A DNA stretch of 64,000 bases from Pseudomonas mendocina. Lineage in GTDB: Bacteria > Pseudomonadota > Gammaproteobacteria > Pseudomonadales > Pseudomonadaceae. The translations under genes were made by a program, and so were the position numbers. Shown in pieces: positions 25,020 to 33,579 of the stretch. Position 1 is the stretch's first letter, and every line of letters starts with the position of its first letter. Under the pieces are notes generated by a model, which was not told the origin of the DNA, ran no database searches, and saw only the letters and a program-made list of their open reading frames with translations. The stretch covers positions 3,224,001 to 3,288,000 of the forward strand of contig NZ_LR134290.1 of the NCBI RefSeq assembly GCF_900636545.1. Direction: 5' to 3'.

Positions 25020-25053
25020 GAACTACGGGCTCCCTGGGCAAGCCACAAGAAAA

Positions 25054-25078
25054 GCCCGCCGCAATCAACGCGGCGGGC
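25054..25078 (-). terminator. Intercistronic terminator-like hairpin between dctP and dctQ
   Basis: GCCCGCCGC-AATCAAC-GCGGCGGGC is a perfect nine-base stem with a seven-base loop, followed on the minus strand by TTTTCTTG. It lies only seven bases after the dctP stop and 34 before the dctQ start. Partial termination here, or protection of the dctP mRNA 3' end, would raise the ratio of binding protein to permease. Confidence 0.75.
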
Positions 25079-25084
25079 AGCGGA

Positions 25085-26062
25085 TCAACGCTGGTAGCTA
25101 TCGAGAATCGCCTTGCCATCGGCTCCAGCGCGTTTGAGCCACTCTTCGGTCATGGTCTGGCCGATCTGCTCGAAGCCGCTCTCCAACGCCGCGGGTGCCT
25201 GTTCGGACACCTGCATGCCATTGTCGGCCAGGGTCTTGACCAGCTCACCGGTCTTCTCCTGGGCAATCTCCCAGCCGCGCGCCTCAGCCCGCTTGGCCGC
25301 CTCCAGCACCGCCGTCTGGGTCGCCTCCGGCAGGCGGGCGAAAGCACGGGCGTTGACGATGACGAAGTTCTTCGGAATGAAGGCCTTGACGTCATAGTAG
25401 TAGGAGGAGAAATCCCAGGCCTGGGAGTCCACGCCAGTGGTCGGTGAAGTAAGCATGCCGTTGATCATGCCGGTGCTGAAAGCCTGCGGAATCTCGCCGG
25501 TCTGGATGACCGTCGGCACCGCTCCCATCAGCTCGGTCATGCGCGAGGTAGCCGGGTTGTAGGCACGGAATTTCATACCCTTGAAGTCATCCATGCTGGT
25601 CACCGGCGTCTTGGTGAAGATGCTCTGCGGCGACCAGGGCATGGCGTACAACAGCTTGATGCCCTGCTTGTTCAAGCGCTCTTCCACTGCCGGGCGGCTC
25701 GCCGCCCACAGGACCTGGGCCTGCTCGTAGTTGCGCACCAGGAACGGCACGCTGTCGATCTCGAAGATTGGATCTTCGTTGCCCAGCACCGACATCAATA
25801 CGTCCCCCACTTGCACCTGGCCGGTCTGCACGGCGCGCTTGACCTCCGGACGCTTGAACAGCACCGAGTTGGCATGCACGCGAATCTGCAGCTCGCCATT
25901 GCTGGCCTTCTCCACATCCTGGGCGAACTCCTTGGCCACGGTGGTGATGAAATTGCCGTCGGGGTTCTCGGCGGTCATGTTCCAGCGTTCGGCGGCCTGG
26001 GCGCCGAAGCCCAGTGCGCAAGCCAAGGCGGTCATGGCGAAACGCGATGCGATGCTTTTCAT
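25085..26062 (-). CDS. dctP: TRAP transporter solute-binding protein (DctP), first copy
   Basis: A 325-residue periplasmic protein with signal peptide MKSIASRFAMTALACALGFG, then the DctP fold (WNMTAENPDGNFITTVAKEF... RNYEQAQVLWAASRPAVEERL, FRAYNPATSRM, TGEIPQAFSTGMINGMLTS). It is close in sequence to the second DctP at 30786. The two share NSxLxxRPEVKxAV, LGNEDPIFExDSxPFL and FxPKNxVIVNxRAF. Members of this subfamily in Bordetella (DctP6, DctP7) bind pyroglutamate, which fits the locus. The start is the ATG before the signal peptide. One copy of the shared regulatory element lies 84 bases upstream. Confidence 0.93.
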   Translation of the reverse strand: MKSIASRFAMTALACALGFGAQAAERWNMTAENPDGNFITTVAKEFAQDVEKASNGELQIRVHANSVLFKRPEVKRAVQTGQVQVGDVLMSVLGNEDPIFEIDSVPFLVRNYEQAQVLWAASRPAVEERLNKQGIKLLYAMPWSPQSIFTKTPVTSMDDFKGMKFRAYNPATSRMTELMGAVPTVIQTGEIPQAFSTGMINGMLTSPTTGVDSQAWDFSSYYYDVKAFIPKNFVIVNARAFARLPEATQTAVLEAAKRAEARGWEIAQEKTGELVKTLADNGMQVSEQAPAALESGFEQIGQTMTEEWLKRAGADGKAILDSYQR

Positions 26063-26145
26063 GGTGCTCTCCTGTTCATTGTTTTTTGTGCGCCGCATGG
26101 CGCGGCTGGAAGACGATTTCGAGTCTCAGCGCATCGCCCTACCCT

Positions 26146-26181
26146 GTCCAACTAGAAAAACCGGAGGCGCATGATCGGAAA
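26146..26181 (-). promoter_or_regulatory. Shared regulatory element, copy A (before dctPQM)
   Basis: Read on the minus strand it is TTTCCGATC, ten bases, GGTTTTTCTAGTTGGAC. The same arrangement with the same 36-base length is found before dctP2 and pxpA, and with one extra base before the porin gene. TTGGAC could act as a -35 hexamer. The element ends 83 bases before the dctP start. Confidence 0.75.
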
Positions 26182-26270
26182 TCGTTATGAGATGAAAGGG
26201 GGCATTTCTGCAGCGAATGCACCAGCAGCGGGCAACCGTTTTCGGGCCCACAGCAGTTCGATGAGGGTGT

Positions 26271-27215
26271 TCAGGCGCTCTGCTGCTCAGGCGCTGGCGC
26301 GACTCGCGCCATGCAGGCCTCACCCATTTCCTCGGCGTAGACATCGAGTGCTTCGCAGGCCAGGGCGATGATGTCTTCACTAAGTTCCAGGCCCACCCCC
26401 GTGCGCCAGGTGGCGACCACCGGCAAGGGCGGCGGCTCGGGTACCTCGTCGAGAATGGTCAGCAGCCCCTGCTTGAGTTCGTCATGCACCAGCGCCGGTG
26501 GCAGTGCGCCGATGCCGAAACCATCACGGATAAGGCGGGTCATCGCGGCGATGGAATTGACGCAGTTGATGCGCGGCGCACTGACGCTGCCGGCATGCAG
26601 CAGGTTGAGGATGTCCTGATGCGGCCGCGAATTCTTCGAGAAGGTGATGATGCGCTCGCGGGCCAGCTCCTCCATCGAGGCATAGCGACGGTGATACAAC
26701 GAACCGGTCGGTACGATCCAGCGCACCGGAAAGGCAGCCAGTTCCAGATTGCGTACGCTGTCGCCGTTGACCATGTCGGTCTGGAACACGATATCCAGAT
26801 AGCCCTTGAGCAATTGTTCGTTGAGGTTACGCGCGGTGTCGGCAGTCAGCTCGATCTCCACTGCGGGGTAGCGCTCCATCACCCGTGTTACGAACGGACT
26901 CAACCAGGTGTGAATGACGGTATCCATTGCGCCGACACGAATACGCCCCTGAATGTTGCCGGTATCACTGATCGACTGTTTCAGGGCCTGCATGGTGTCG
27001 ATCATGCGCTCGGCATATTCAAGCACCTTCTGCCCTTCCGGGGTCAGCGATACGCCTTTGGAGTCGCGCAGAAAAAGACGCGTGCCGAGCTCATCCTCGA
27101 GCGCGGCGATACGGCTGGAAATGGACGCCTGGGTGCTGAACAGCTTCTCGGCTGTGAGGCGAAAACTCTTGAGCCGTGCTACCCAAACGAAGGTCTCGAG
27201 AAATCTCAGGTTCAT
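26271..27215 (-). CDS. LysR-type transcriptional regulator
   Basis: A 314-residue regulator. The winged helix-turn-helix occupies residues 1-60 (MNLRFLETFVWVARLKSFRL, then STQASISSRIAALEDELGTRLF), followed by a linker helix and the two-lobed effector domain (IRVGAMDTVIHTWLSPFV; GFGIGALPPALVHDEL). It lies between the TRAP operon and the divergently transcribed porin. The shared element occurs on both sides of it, so it is the best candidate to bind that element and respond to 5-oxoproline or a related molecule. That link is inference; the family is clear. Confidence 0.92.
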   Translation of the reverse strand: MNLRFLETFVWVARLKSFRLTAEKLFSTQASISSRIAALEDELGTRLFLRDSKGVSLTPEGQKVLEYAERMIDTMQALKQSISDTGNIQGRIRVGAMDTVIHTWLSPFVTRVMERYPAVEIELTADTARNLNEQLLKGYLDIVFQTDMVNGDSVRNLELAAFPVRWIVPTGSLYHRRYASMEELARERIITFSKNSRPHQDILNLLHAGSVSAPRINCVNSIAAMTRLIRDGFGIGALPPALVHDELKQGLLTILDEVPEPPPLPVVATWRTGVGLELSEDIIALACEALDVYAEEMGEACMARVAPAPEQQSA

Positions 27216-27323
27216 GCCGTAACGCCTCTTCGCAATGTCCTCTTTCGGGCCTGTTCACCAGCGCCCACGCTGCCTCGGGCGTAGCAGGTTGTATGCCAGA
27301 GGTTTTTCGCGCAGCCGATGAAT

Positions 27324-27360
27324 TTTCCTATCGCTGGCCCCCTGTTTTTTCTCGTTGGAC
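27324..27360 (+). promoter_or_regulatory. Shared regulatory element, copy B (before the porin gene)
   Basis: TTTCCTATC, eleven bases, then TGTTTTTTCTCGTTGGAC, 126 bases before the porin start and 108 bases from the divergent LysR gene. It is most similar to copy D, sharing TTTTCCTATC and the TTGGACGCC ending. It has one base more in the spacer than the other three. Confidence 0.75.
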
Positions 27361-27486
27361 GCCGCCGAACAACGCTTTGAAGAATGGCGCCGCGCTCTGC
27401 GCAGACCACAACAACATCACTCAAAACGCGCTCTGCCAAGCAGCCGCTCTCGCCGCTGCGCGCTCCCAACAGGAGACACTGCAACC

Positions 27487-28710
27487 ATGAAACTCCATTA
27501 CCCATTAGCCACCGCACTGCTGCTCGGCGGCGGTCTGCCGGCACTTGCACAGGCCGACTTCATCGCTGACAGCAAGGCCAGCGTCGAGCTGCGCAATTTC
27601 TATTTCAATCGTGATTTCCGCCAGAGCGGTGCCCGTGACAAGGCCGAGGAATGGGCGCAGGGTTTTCTGCTGCGCATGGAGTCGGGCTACACCGAAGGCA
27701 CCGTCGGTTTCGGCATCGATGCATTGGGGATGCTCGGCCTGAAACTCGATTCCGGCGACGGCACCGCTGGCAGTGGCCTGCTGCCGGCCGATGGTTCCGG
27801 CGGTTCGCAGGATGAGTATTCCAAGCTCGCGTTGACCGGCAAGGTGAAGCTGTCCAACAGCACGCTGAAAATCGGCGCCCTGCACTTTCGCAGCCCGATC
27901 GTCTCGGCCAACGACTCGCGCCTGCTGCCGCAGACCTTCCAGGGCGCGTTGCTCAACGTTCAGGAGATCGACAACCTGACCCTGCAGGGTGGCAAGATCA
28001 ACCGCATCAAGGCCAACAGCTCCACCGACTACACCGAGATGACCGGCAACCGTATTGGCGGTAGCAGCGATTCCTTCGTATTCGGAGGCGGCGAGTACAA
28101 GATCACTCCGCAGCTTACCGCCGGCCTGCATTACGGCACCCTCGAGGACATCTACCAGCAGTACTACGGCACCCTTTTGCACGTGCTGCCGCTGGACGAT
28201 GGCCAGTCGTTCAAGAGCGACCTGCGCTACTCGCAAAGCCGCGAGGACGGCAACTTCCGCGACCTCGACAACAAGGCCTTCGGCGCCATGTTCACCTACA
28301 GCCTGGGCGGTCATGCCTTCGGCGCAGGCTACCAGCGCATGAGCGGTGACGATCCCTTCCCGTACATCGCCAGCAGCGACCCGTTCCTGGTCAACTTCGT
28401 GCAGATCAACGACTTCGCCAACATCCAGGAACGCTCCTGGCAAGTGCGCTACGACTACAACTTCGCCAGCATCGGCATACCCGGCCTGACCTTCATGACC
28501 CGCTACATCTCCGGTGACAACGTCGAAGTCGCCGGTCGCAGCAGTGAAGGCAAGGAATGGGAGCGCAATACCGATATCGCTTACGTGGTGCAGAACGGTC
28601 CGCTGAAGAATCTGGGACTGAAATGGCGTAACGCCACCGTTCGCTCCAATTTCGCCAACGATCTCGACGAAAACCGTCTGATTCTCAGCTATACCCTGCC
28701 GCTTTGGTAA
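27487..28710 (+). CDS. OprD-family outer-membrane porin
   Basis: A 407-residue precursor: signal peptide ending ALAQA at residue 23, then the OprD beginning DFIADSKASVELRNFYFNRD and the recurrent KAEEWAQGFLLRMESGYT strand pair. It ends with an aromatic residue in LSYTLPLW, the beta-barrel C-terminal signal. OprD-type porins admit basic amino acids or small carboxylates; specificity varies, and some import pyroglutamate, which would fit here. An ATG at 27355 would add 44 residues and destroy the signal peptide. The ribosome site is AGGAGA. Confidence 0.92.
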   Translation: MKLHYPLATALLLGGGLPALAQADFIADSKASVELRNFYFNRDFRQSGARDKAEEWAQGFLLRMESGYTEGTVGFGIDALGMLGLKLDSGDGTAGSGLLPADGSGGSQDEYSKLALTGKVKLSNSTLKIGALHFRSPIVSANDSRLLPQTFQGALLNVQEIDNLTLQGGKINRIKANSSTDYTEMTGNRIGGSSDSFVFGGGEYKITPQLTAGLHYGTLEDIYQQYYGTLLHVLPLDDGQSFKSDLRYSQSREDGNFRDLDNKAFGAMFTYSLGGHAFGAGYQRMSGDDPFPYIASSDPFLVNFVQINDFANIQERSWQVRYDYNFASIGIPGLTFMTRYISGDNVEVAGRSSEGKEWERNTDIAYVVQNGPLKNLGLKWRNATVRSNFANDLDENRLILSYTLPLW

Positions 28711-28724
28711 GCACTCAACCGATG

Positions 28725-28745
28725 ACGGGGCCCTCGCGGCCCCGT
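28725..28745 (+). terminator. Terminator after the porin gene
   Basis: ACGGGGCC-CTCGC-GGCCCCGT, an eight-base stem with a five-base loop, 14 bases after the stop. The T-run after it is weak (TCGCATTTCT). Confidence 0.65.
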
Positions 28746-28785
28746 TCGCATTTCTCGGAAAGCAAGAAGGCCATAGACTTTTAAT

Positions 28786-28804
28786 CAAGTTGTATGACAA
28801 CTTG
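28786..28804. promoter_or_regulatory. Palindromic operator of GntR/FCD type before the chemoreceptor gene
   Basis: CAAGTTGT-ATG-ACAACTTG is a perfect inverted repeat with 8-base arms. Its centre TTGTATGACAA matches the TNGTNNNACNA pattern bound by FadR/FCD-type GntR regulators. It ends 44 bases before the GTG start. No GntR gene lies in the window. Confidence 0.55.
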
Positions 28805-28848
28805 CCGATTCCTGAGAATCATCCCGTAGAAGATGGCGAGGCGTTATC

Positions 28849-30732
28849 GTGAGCTTTTTACTGTCCTGGCAACAAAAATTCCGCGCCCTTATCGCGCTCA
28901 CCCTGATCAGCCTGATGCTTATGGCGGCCGCCTCTCTGTGGGCCAGCCATAGTGTCAGCAGTGCATTGCAGGCAAGGGAGCGGGCAGCAGCCTATGCCAG
29001 CGCCAGTACAGAACTGATGAACCACTGGTGGCGGCAGAACGCATTACGCCAGCAGATAACCCCCGACCTGCAGCAAGCGTTCAATGAAGGCCTCGGTGAC
29101 CTGCAAGAACTCGTCGGACAACTGTTAACGCAAGCACAAGCGCTGGAAGATGACGCCACCGTGCAGCATGCCCAACAGATTCAAACCGTGCTGCTAGAGG
29201 AACTGGCCCAGCAACGCCAGTGGCTGAACCTCAACCAGGCGCTGGGGCTGACGCCCTTCGAAGGCCAGCGCAAAGCGCTGAGCGAGAAAGGCAAGGCCCT
29301 GGAAGCGATCAGTTTCGACTTGATCAAACCCTTCATCGCCGGTTCCCTGAGCAGTCAGCGTGACTATCTTTCGACCTTCGATCCGGCGTTCGCCCAGATG
29401 ACCCTGACGGCTATCGGCAAGCTACAGGAGCAGATTACAGACCTGGAATGGCAGGACACGCCGATCGGCAAGAACGTACAGGGCTACGCCCAGGCCTTCG
29501 CCGATGCCAATGGCAGCATCGAACGCATCAACGCGACCAATCAACGTCTGCGCCAACTCGGCGAACAACTGCAGACGCGCATCGATGAGCAGGCACAGGC
29601 CCTGCAAAGCGGCCTGTTGCTGCGCCGCACGCAGGAAGCTGAACAGGCGCGCCTCTCGGCACTGTGGATGATGGGGCTGAGCTTCCTCGCCGTCGCCGCC
29701 CTGCTCTGCTTCACCCTGCTGCAGGCTTCGCGCACCCTAGTCTCTCGGCTGCGTAACGTCATTCAGTTGCTCAGCCAGGTTGCCTCCGGCGATCTCACTG
29801 GCAAGTTGCCGGTGGGCAGCAACCCAAACGACGAATTCAACCAGCTGGCCGATGCTGCCAATCGCATGATCCAGGGCATCGGCGGCATCGTTGCCGAAGT
29901 GGTACGTGCCAACGGCGAGCTGGGCCGCCTGCACAACCACCTGGGCGACGCCATGCGCCAGTTGGGCGACAACAGCACCCAGGTGGAAATGCAGACCGAG
30001 CAGGCCGCCTCGGCCTCGCACCAGATCAGCGCCACCCTCAACGACATGGCGCAACGTACCGCCGAAGTCGGCAGCGCCACCACCAGCGCCTACGATGCCG
30101 CGCGCAACGGTGGCGAGGTGATCGCCGCCAGCGTCGACAGCATGAGTCGCCTGGCGCAGCTGATTCAGGACACCCATAGCCAGGTCGACGCCCTCGGCCA
30201 GAGCAGCGCACGGGTCAATGGCATCGTCGACGTGATCAACAGCCTCGCCGATCAGACCAACCTGCTCGCGCTCAACGCGGCCATCGAGGCTGCCCGTGCC
30301 GGCGAGGCCGGTCGAGGCTTCTCGGTGGTCGCCGATGAGGTGCGCTCCCTGGCGCAGAAGACCGTCGCGGCGACCACCGATATCAGTGCCATCGTCGGTG
30401 AGTTCCAGCAGCAGACCCGACACATGCACCAATTGATGAGCAACGGTCTGAACCTGGCCGCCGACAGCGAGCGGCATGCCGCTCAGGTGGCCGATGCGAT
30501 CACCTCCATCACCTCGGCGATGGAGCGACTGACAGGCGAAATGAACCAGGTCGTGGTGGCCATCGAGGAGGTCTCGACCACCACCGAGGACATCGCCGAC
30601 AAGATGGAAACCATCCACGTGCATACCGGGCAAAGCAAGGATCTTCGCCATACCCTGGGTGATCACACCGAGGGGCTGTCATCGCAGGTCGATGCTTTGG
30701 GGCGCAGCGCCAGTCAGTTCCGCCTGGCCTGA
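28849..30732 (+). CDS. Methyl-accepting chemotaxis protein
   Basis: A 627-residue chemoreceptor starting at GTG. TM1 covers about residues 12-32. The periplasmic ligand-binding region (about 33-267) is all-helical and long, of the HBM type rather than a single four-helix bundle. TM2 ([20 protein letters not shown]) is near 269-290, followed by a HAMP domain to about 345. The signalling helical hairpin has its tip near 460-505 ([37 protein letters not shown]). It sits between the porin and the second DctP in the 5-oxoproline region, so its ligand may be the same substrate or a DctP-substrate complex. It lacks the shared element and has its own palindrome. Confidence 0.93.
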   Translation: MSFLLSWQQKFRALIALTLISLMLMAAASLWASHSVSSALQARERAAAYASASTELMNHWWRQNALRQQITPDLQQAFNEGLGDLQELVGQLLTQAQALEDDATVQHAQQIQTVLLEELAQQRQWLNLNQALGLTPFEGQRKALSEKGKALEAISFDLIKPFIAGSLSSQRDYLSTFDPAFAQMTLTAIGKLQEQITDLEWQDTPIGKNVQGYAQAFADANGSIERINATNQRLRQLGEQLQTRIDEQAQALQSGLLLRRTQEAEQARLSALWMMGLSFLAVAALLCFTLLQASRTLVSRLRNVIQLLSQVASGDLTGKLPVGSNPNDEFNQLADAANRMIQGIGGIVAEVVRANGELGRLHNHLGDAMRQLGDNSTQVEMQTEQAASASHQISATLNDMAQRTAEVGSATTSAYDAARNGGEVIAASVDSMSRLAQLIQDTHSQVDALGQSSARVNGIVDVINSLADQTNLLALNAAIEAARAGEAGRGFSVVADEVRSLAQKTVAATTDISAIVGEFQQQTRHMHQLMSNGLNLAADSERHAAQVADAITSITSAMERLTGEMNQVVVAIEEVSTTTEDIADKMETIHVHTGQSKDLRHTLGDHTEGLSSQVDALGRSASQFRLA

Positions 30733-30743
30733 GTGAGACGAGC

Positions 30744-30770
30744 GCCCGGCCGGTATACCGCCGGCCGGGC
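30744..30770. terminator. Bidirectional hairpin between the chemoreceptor and dctP2 genes
   Basis: GCCCGGCCGG-TATACCG-CCGGCCGGGC is a ten-base perfect stem between convergent genes. There is no long T-run, so it may act as a strong pause or mRNA end rather than a classic terminator. Confidence 0.6.
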
Positions 30771-30785
30771 ATTCATGTTGACGGA

Positions 30786-31781
30786 CTAGCGTGGCGGCTC
30801 ATCGAGATAAGCCTCGATGATCTGCGCATGCTCCTCACCTGCACGCGCCAGCCATTCCTCGGTGATCTGCTGCCCAACCTCAGTCAGCTCCCGACGCAGT
30901 TGCGGGTCGATGTCTTGCACCACGGTCATGCCGCGCCTGGCGAGCATCCTCGTCTGATAGCCGGTCAATGCCCAGGACAATTCCCACCCTGCCCGCTCGG
31001 CACGCTCACCGGCATGCAGCAACGCACGACGCTGGGCCTCTGGTAGACGCTGGAAGGCACGCTCGTTGACGATGACGATGTTCTTCGGAATGAAGGCGCG
31101 CACGTCGTAGAAATGCGAGACGAAATCCCAGGCACGCAGGTCCATGCCGGTGGTGCTGGAGGTGAGCATGATATCCACCAGACCTTCGCGAAACGCCTGC
31201 GGTACTTCCTCGGTGTTGATGGTCGTCGGACGGGCATGGAGCAGATGGGCCAGGCGCGAGATGGTTGGGTTGTAGCTGCGAAAACGCAGGTCACGAACAT
31301 CCTCCACAGTCCGCAGCGGGCGATTGCTGAACAGGCTCTGTGCCGGCCATGGCACGGCGTAAACCAGGCGCACGCCATCGGCCAGCAGACGCCGCTCCAC
31401 CGCCTCACGGCTTACCGTCCAGAGTTTGCGTGCCTGCTCGTAGTCGGTGGCAAGAAACGGCAAGCTGTCCAACTCGAAGATCGGATCCTCATTGCCCAGC
31501 GCAGACATGAACACGTCGCCAAGCTGAATATCACCACGGGTCACCGCTGCCTTCACCTCAGGGCGGCGGTACAGCGTGGAGTTGGGATGAACGCGAATAT
31601 TCAGTTGGCCGTTGGTGGCCTGGCGAACATTCCTGGCAAACTCCACCGCCACGCGGCTGATGAAATTACCGGCTGGCTGCTCCACCGACATCGACCAGCG
31701 TTCGCTGCCGCAAACGGGTAAAGCCATGGGTAGAGCGACAAGCAACGCGCAGAACGCGGACAGACAGGGTGCGGTCTTCAC
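30786..31781 (-). CDS. Second TRAP solute-binding protein (DctP2), no adjacent permease
   Basis: A 331-residue protein paralogous to the DctP at 25085 (shared RVHPNSTLYRRPEVKAAV, LGNEDPIFELDSLPFL, FIPKNIVIVNERAFQRLPEA). The GTG start at 31781 is chosen because GGGGGA lies eight bases upstream and a signal peptide follows (CLSAFCALLVALPMALPVCG). An ATG at 31874 would place 31 odd residues and a terminator hairpin inside the gene. It has no Q or M partner beside it and may feed the DctQM encoded at 23-25 kb, or act as a sensor protein with the neighbouring chemoreceptor. It faces away from pxpABC and has its own element copy. Confidence 0.87.
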   Translation of the reverse strand: MKTAPCLSAFCALLVALPMALPVCGSERWSMSVEQPAGNFISRVAVEFARNVRQATNGQLNIRVHPNSTLYRRPEVKAAVTRGDIQLGDVFMSALGNEDPIFELDSLPFLATDYEQARKLWTVSREAVERRLLADGVRLVYAVPWPAQSLFSNRPLRTVEDVRDLRFRSYNPTISRLAHLLHARPTTINTEEVPQAFREGLVDIMLTSSTTGMDLRAWDFVSHFYDVRAFIPKNIVIVNERAFQRLPEAQRRALLHAGERAERAGWELSWALTGYQTRMLARRGMTVVQDIDPQLRRELTEVGQQITEEWLARAGEEHAQIIEAYLDEPPR

Positions 31782-31835
31782 TGGGATTCCCCCGTAGACT
31801 GGTGGCCAGGTACTGAGTCGACTCGAAAGGAACGC

Positions 31836-31866
31836 AAAAGCCCCCGGGTGTAGGACACACCGGGGG
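31836..31866 (-). terminator. Terminator-like hairpin in the dctP2 leader
   Basis: CCCCCGG plus GTGT pair with ACAC and CCGGGGG (one bulged A) around an AGG loop. On the minus strand the stem is followed by CTTTTGC. It lies between the element-C promoter and the dctP2 start, so any dctP2 transcript from element C must pass it. This suggests attenuation or a processed leader. Confidence 0.6.
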
Positions 31867-31928
31867 TGCACCAAAATGGCGCCAGGGAGCGTTCACCCGA
31901 TTCACTGTCGAGCGCGACGGCCGCCACT

Positions 31929-31964
31929 GTCCAACGGGAAAAACCGGCGCCAGGCGATCAGAAA
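31929..31964 (-). promoter_or_regulatory. Shared regulatory element, copy C (before dctP2)
   Basis: On the minus strand: TTTCTGATC, ten bases, GGTTTTTCCCGTTGGAC, 36 bases long and 147 bases before the dctP2 GTG. It is back-to-back with copy D, 24 bases away. The 335-base gap between dctP2 and pxpA contains these two elements and the dctP2 leader hairpin, and I see no gene in it. Confidence 0.75.
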
Positions 31965-31988
31965 AACCGATGCCAGACACCATCAGCT

Positions 31989-32024
31989 TTTCCTATCTCC
32001 GGCGGATGTTTTTATTAGTTGGAC
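31989..32024 (+). promoter_or_regulatory. Shared regulatory element, copy D (before pxpABC)
   Basis: TTTCCTATC, ten bases, TGTTTTTATTAGTTGGAC, ending 92 bases before the pxpA TTG start. With copy C it forms a divergent control region for dctP2 and pxpABC. Confidence 0.75.
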
Positions 32025-32116
32025 GCCCCCAGGCGGCGTCGGAAAAATGAAGCCACTGCCAGAACAGCTCAAAGCTGTCGGACCCTATCCATGCACCTCA
32101 TGATTAGGATGCTCAC

Positions 32117-32869
32117 TTGAACAGCCTGCTTTTGAATTGCGACATCGGTGAAAGCTTCGGCGCCTGGACCATGGGCCTGGACGCCGAAGTCATGCCCTAT
32201 ATCGACTGCGCCAACATCGCCTGCGGCTTCCACGCCTCGGACCCCAGCGTGATGCGCAAGACCGTGGCCCTGGCCGTGGCCCACGACGTACGTATCGGTG
32301 CGCACACGGCCTATCAGGACCTGGTCGGTTTCGGTCGCCGCTCGATGGACTGCACACCGCAGGAGGTCGAAGACCTGATGCTCTACCAGATCGGCGCGCT
32401 GGAAGGCCTCTGTCGCAGCCAGGGCGCCCACGTCAGCTACGTCAAACCGCACGGCGCGCTGTATCAGGACATGATGCGCAAGCCCGCCACCCTGCGTGCG
32501 GTGATGAGTGCAGTCGCGAAGTACAATCGCCACCTGCCGCTGATGCTGATGTGCACCCGCGACAACAGCGCGGCGCAGGCGCTGGGCGACGAATTCAGCC
32601 TTACCCTGTGGTTCGAGGCGTTCGCCGACCGCGCCTATGATGCCGCCGGCTTCCTGGTCAGCCGCAGCCTGCCGGGCGCCGTGCATCACGACAGCGAAGT
32701 GATCGTCAATCAGGCGGTCACACTGGCACGTGGCGAGGCGCTGCAGACCAGCGACGGCAGCGCGCTGTATCTGAACGCGCAGACCTTGTGCGTGCATGGC
32801 GACAACGCCAGTTCGGTGGCTGCCGTGCAACGTATCCGGCAGGCCTTCGACGGCCTGACACAGGCATGA
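32117..32869 (+). CDS. pxpA: 5-oxoprolinase subunit A (LamB/YcsF family)
   Basis: A 250-residue protein with the family opening [19 protein letters not shown], then [11 protein letters not shown] and [15 protein letters not shown] and [11 protein letters not shown]. PxpA with PxpBC hydrolyses 5-oxoproline to glutamate using ATP. The start is a TTG with AGGA seven bases upstream; no in-frame ATG fits. Its stop overlaps the pxpB start (ATGA). It follows regulatory copy D and lies in the same region as two pyroglutamate-type DctP proteins. Confidence 0.93.
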   Translation: MNSLLLNCDIGESFGAWTMGLDAEVMPYIDCANIACGFHASDPSVMRKTVALAVAHDVRIGAHTAYQDLVGFGRRSMDCTPQEVEDLMLYQIGALEGLCRSQGAHVSYVKPHGALYQDMMRKPATLRAVMSAVAKYNRHLPLMLMCTRDNSAAQALGDEFSLTLWFEAFADRAYDAAGFLVSRSLPGAVHHDSEVIVNQAVTLARGEALQTSDGSALYLNAQTLCVHGDNASSVAAVQRIRQAFDGLTQA

Positions 32870-33579
32870 AGTCGCCCAACGCCCGGCTGGAAGTCGCCGG
32901 CATCGACAGCCTGATCCTGCGCCTGTTCGACCATATCGATGAAGCCAACATGCCGTGGATGCTGGCAGCGCGCACGCGCCTGCAGGAGGCATTCGGCAGT
33001 GCCCTGCTGGACCTGGTGCCCTCCTACACCACGCTGCTGCTGCATTACGACCTGTGCCAGCTCGACAGCCATCAGGCGCGGACGAAGGTCGCCGAGGCGC
33101 TCGATGGCTTGCAGCCTGCCGATCTGCACGGCGGCCGCGAGCACCAGTTGCCCACCTGGTACGACCGCAGCGTCGGCCCGGAGCTGCAACTGCTGGCGCG
33201 CCGCAGCGGGCTGAGCGAAGCCGAAGTGATCGCCCGGCACAGCGGCCACGCCTATCAGGTATTCGCCCTGGGCTTCGCCCCCGGCTTCGCCTTCATGGGC
33301 CTGGTCGAGGAAATCCTCGCCGCGCCACGCCTGAGCACGCCGCGCAAGCGCATCGCCGCCGGCAGCGTCGGTATCGCCGAACGGCAGACGGCCGCGTACC
33401 CGGTGGTATCCCCCGGCGGCTGGAACCTGATCGGCCGCACGCCCTGCCGCCTGTTCGGCCGCGATATCGAAGGCTACAGCCTGCTGCAACCGGGGGACCG
33501 GGTCCGCTTCGTGCCCATCGAGCGCGCCGAATTCATCCGTCTGGGCGGCGACGATAGCCCGCTGGAGGCCAGCCAATGA
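32866..33579 (+). CDS. pxpB: 5-oxoprolinase subunit B (KipI family)
   Basis: A 237-residue KipI-type protein with the conserved [21 protein letters not shown] segment, [22 protein letters not shown] and the ending [20 protein letters not shown]. The ATG overlaps the pxpA stop. The longer frame starting at 32788 is antisense-like reading through pxpA and is not used. It functions as a complex with PxpC. Confidence 0.93.
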   Translation: MKSPNARLEVAGIDSLILRLFDHIDEANMPWMLAARTRLQEAFGSALLDLVPSYTTLLLHYDLCQLDSHQARTKVAEALDGLQPADLHGGREHQLPTWYDRSVGPELQLLARRSGLSEAEVIARHSGHAYQVFALGFAPGFAFMGLVEEILAAPRLSTPRKRIAAGSVGIAERQTAAYPVVSPGGWNLIGRTPCRLFGRDIEGYSLLQPGDRVRFVPIERAEFIRLGGDDSPLEASQ

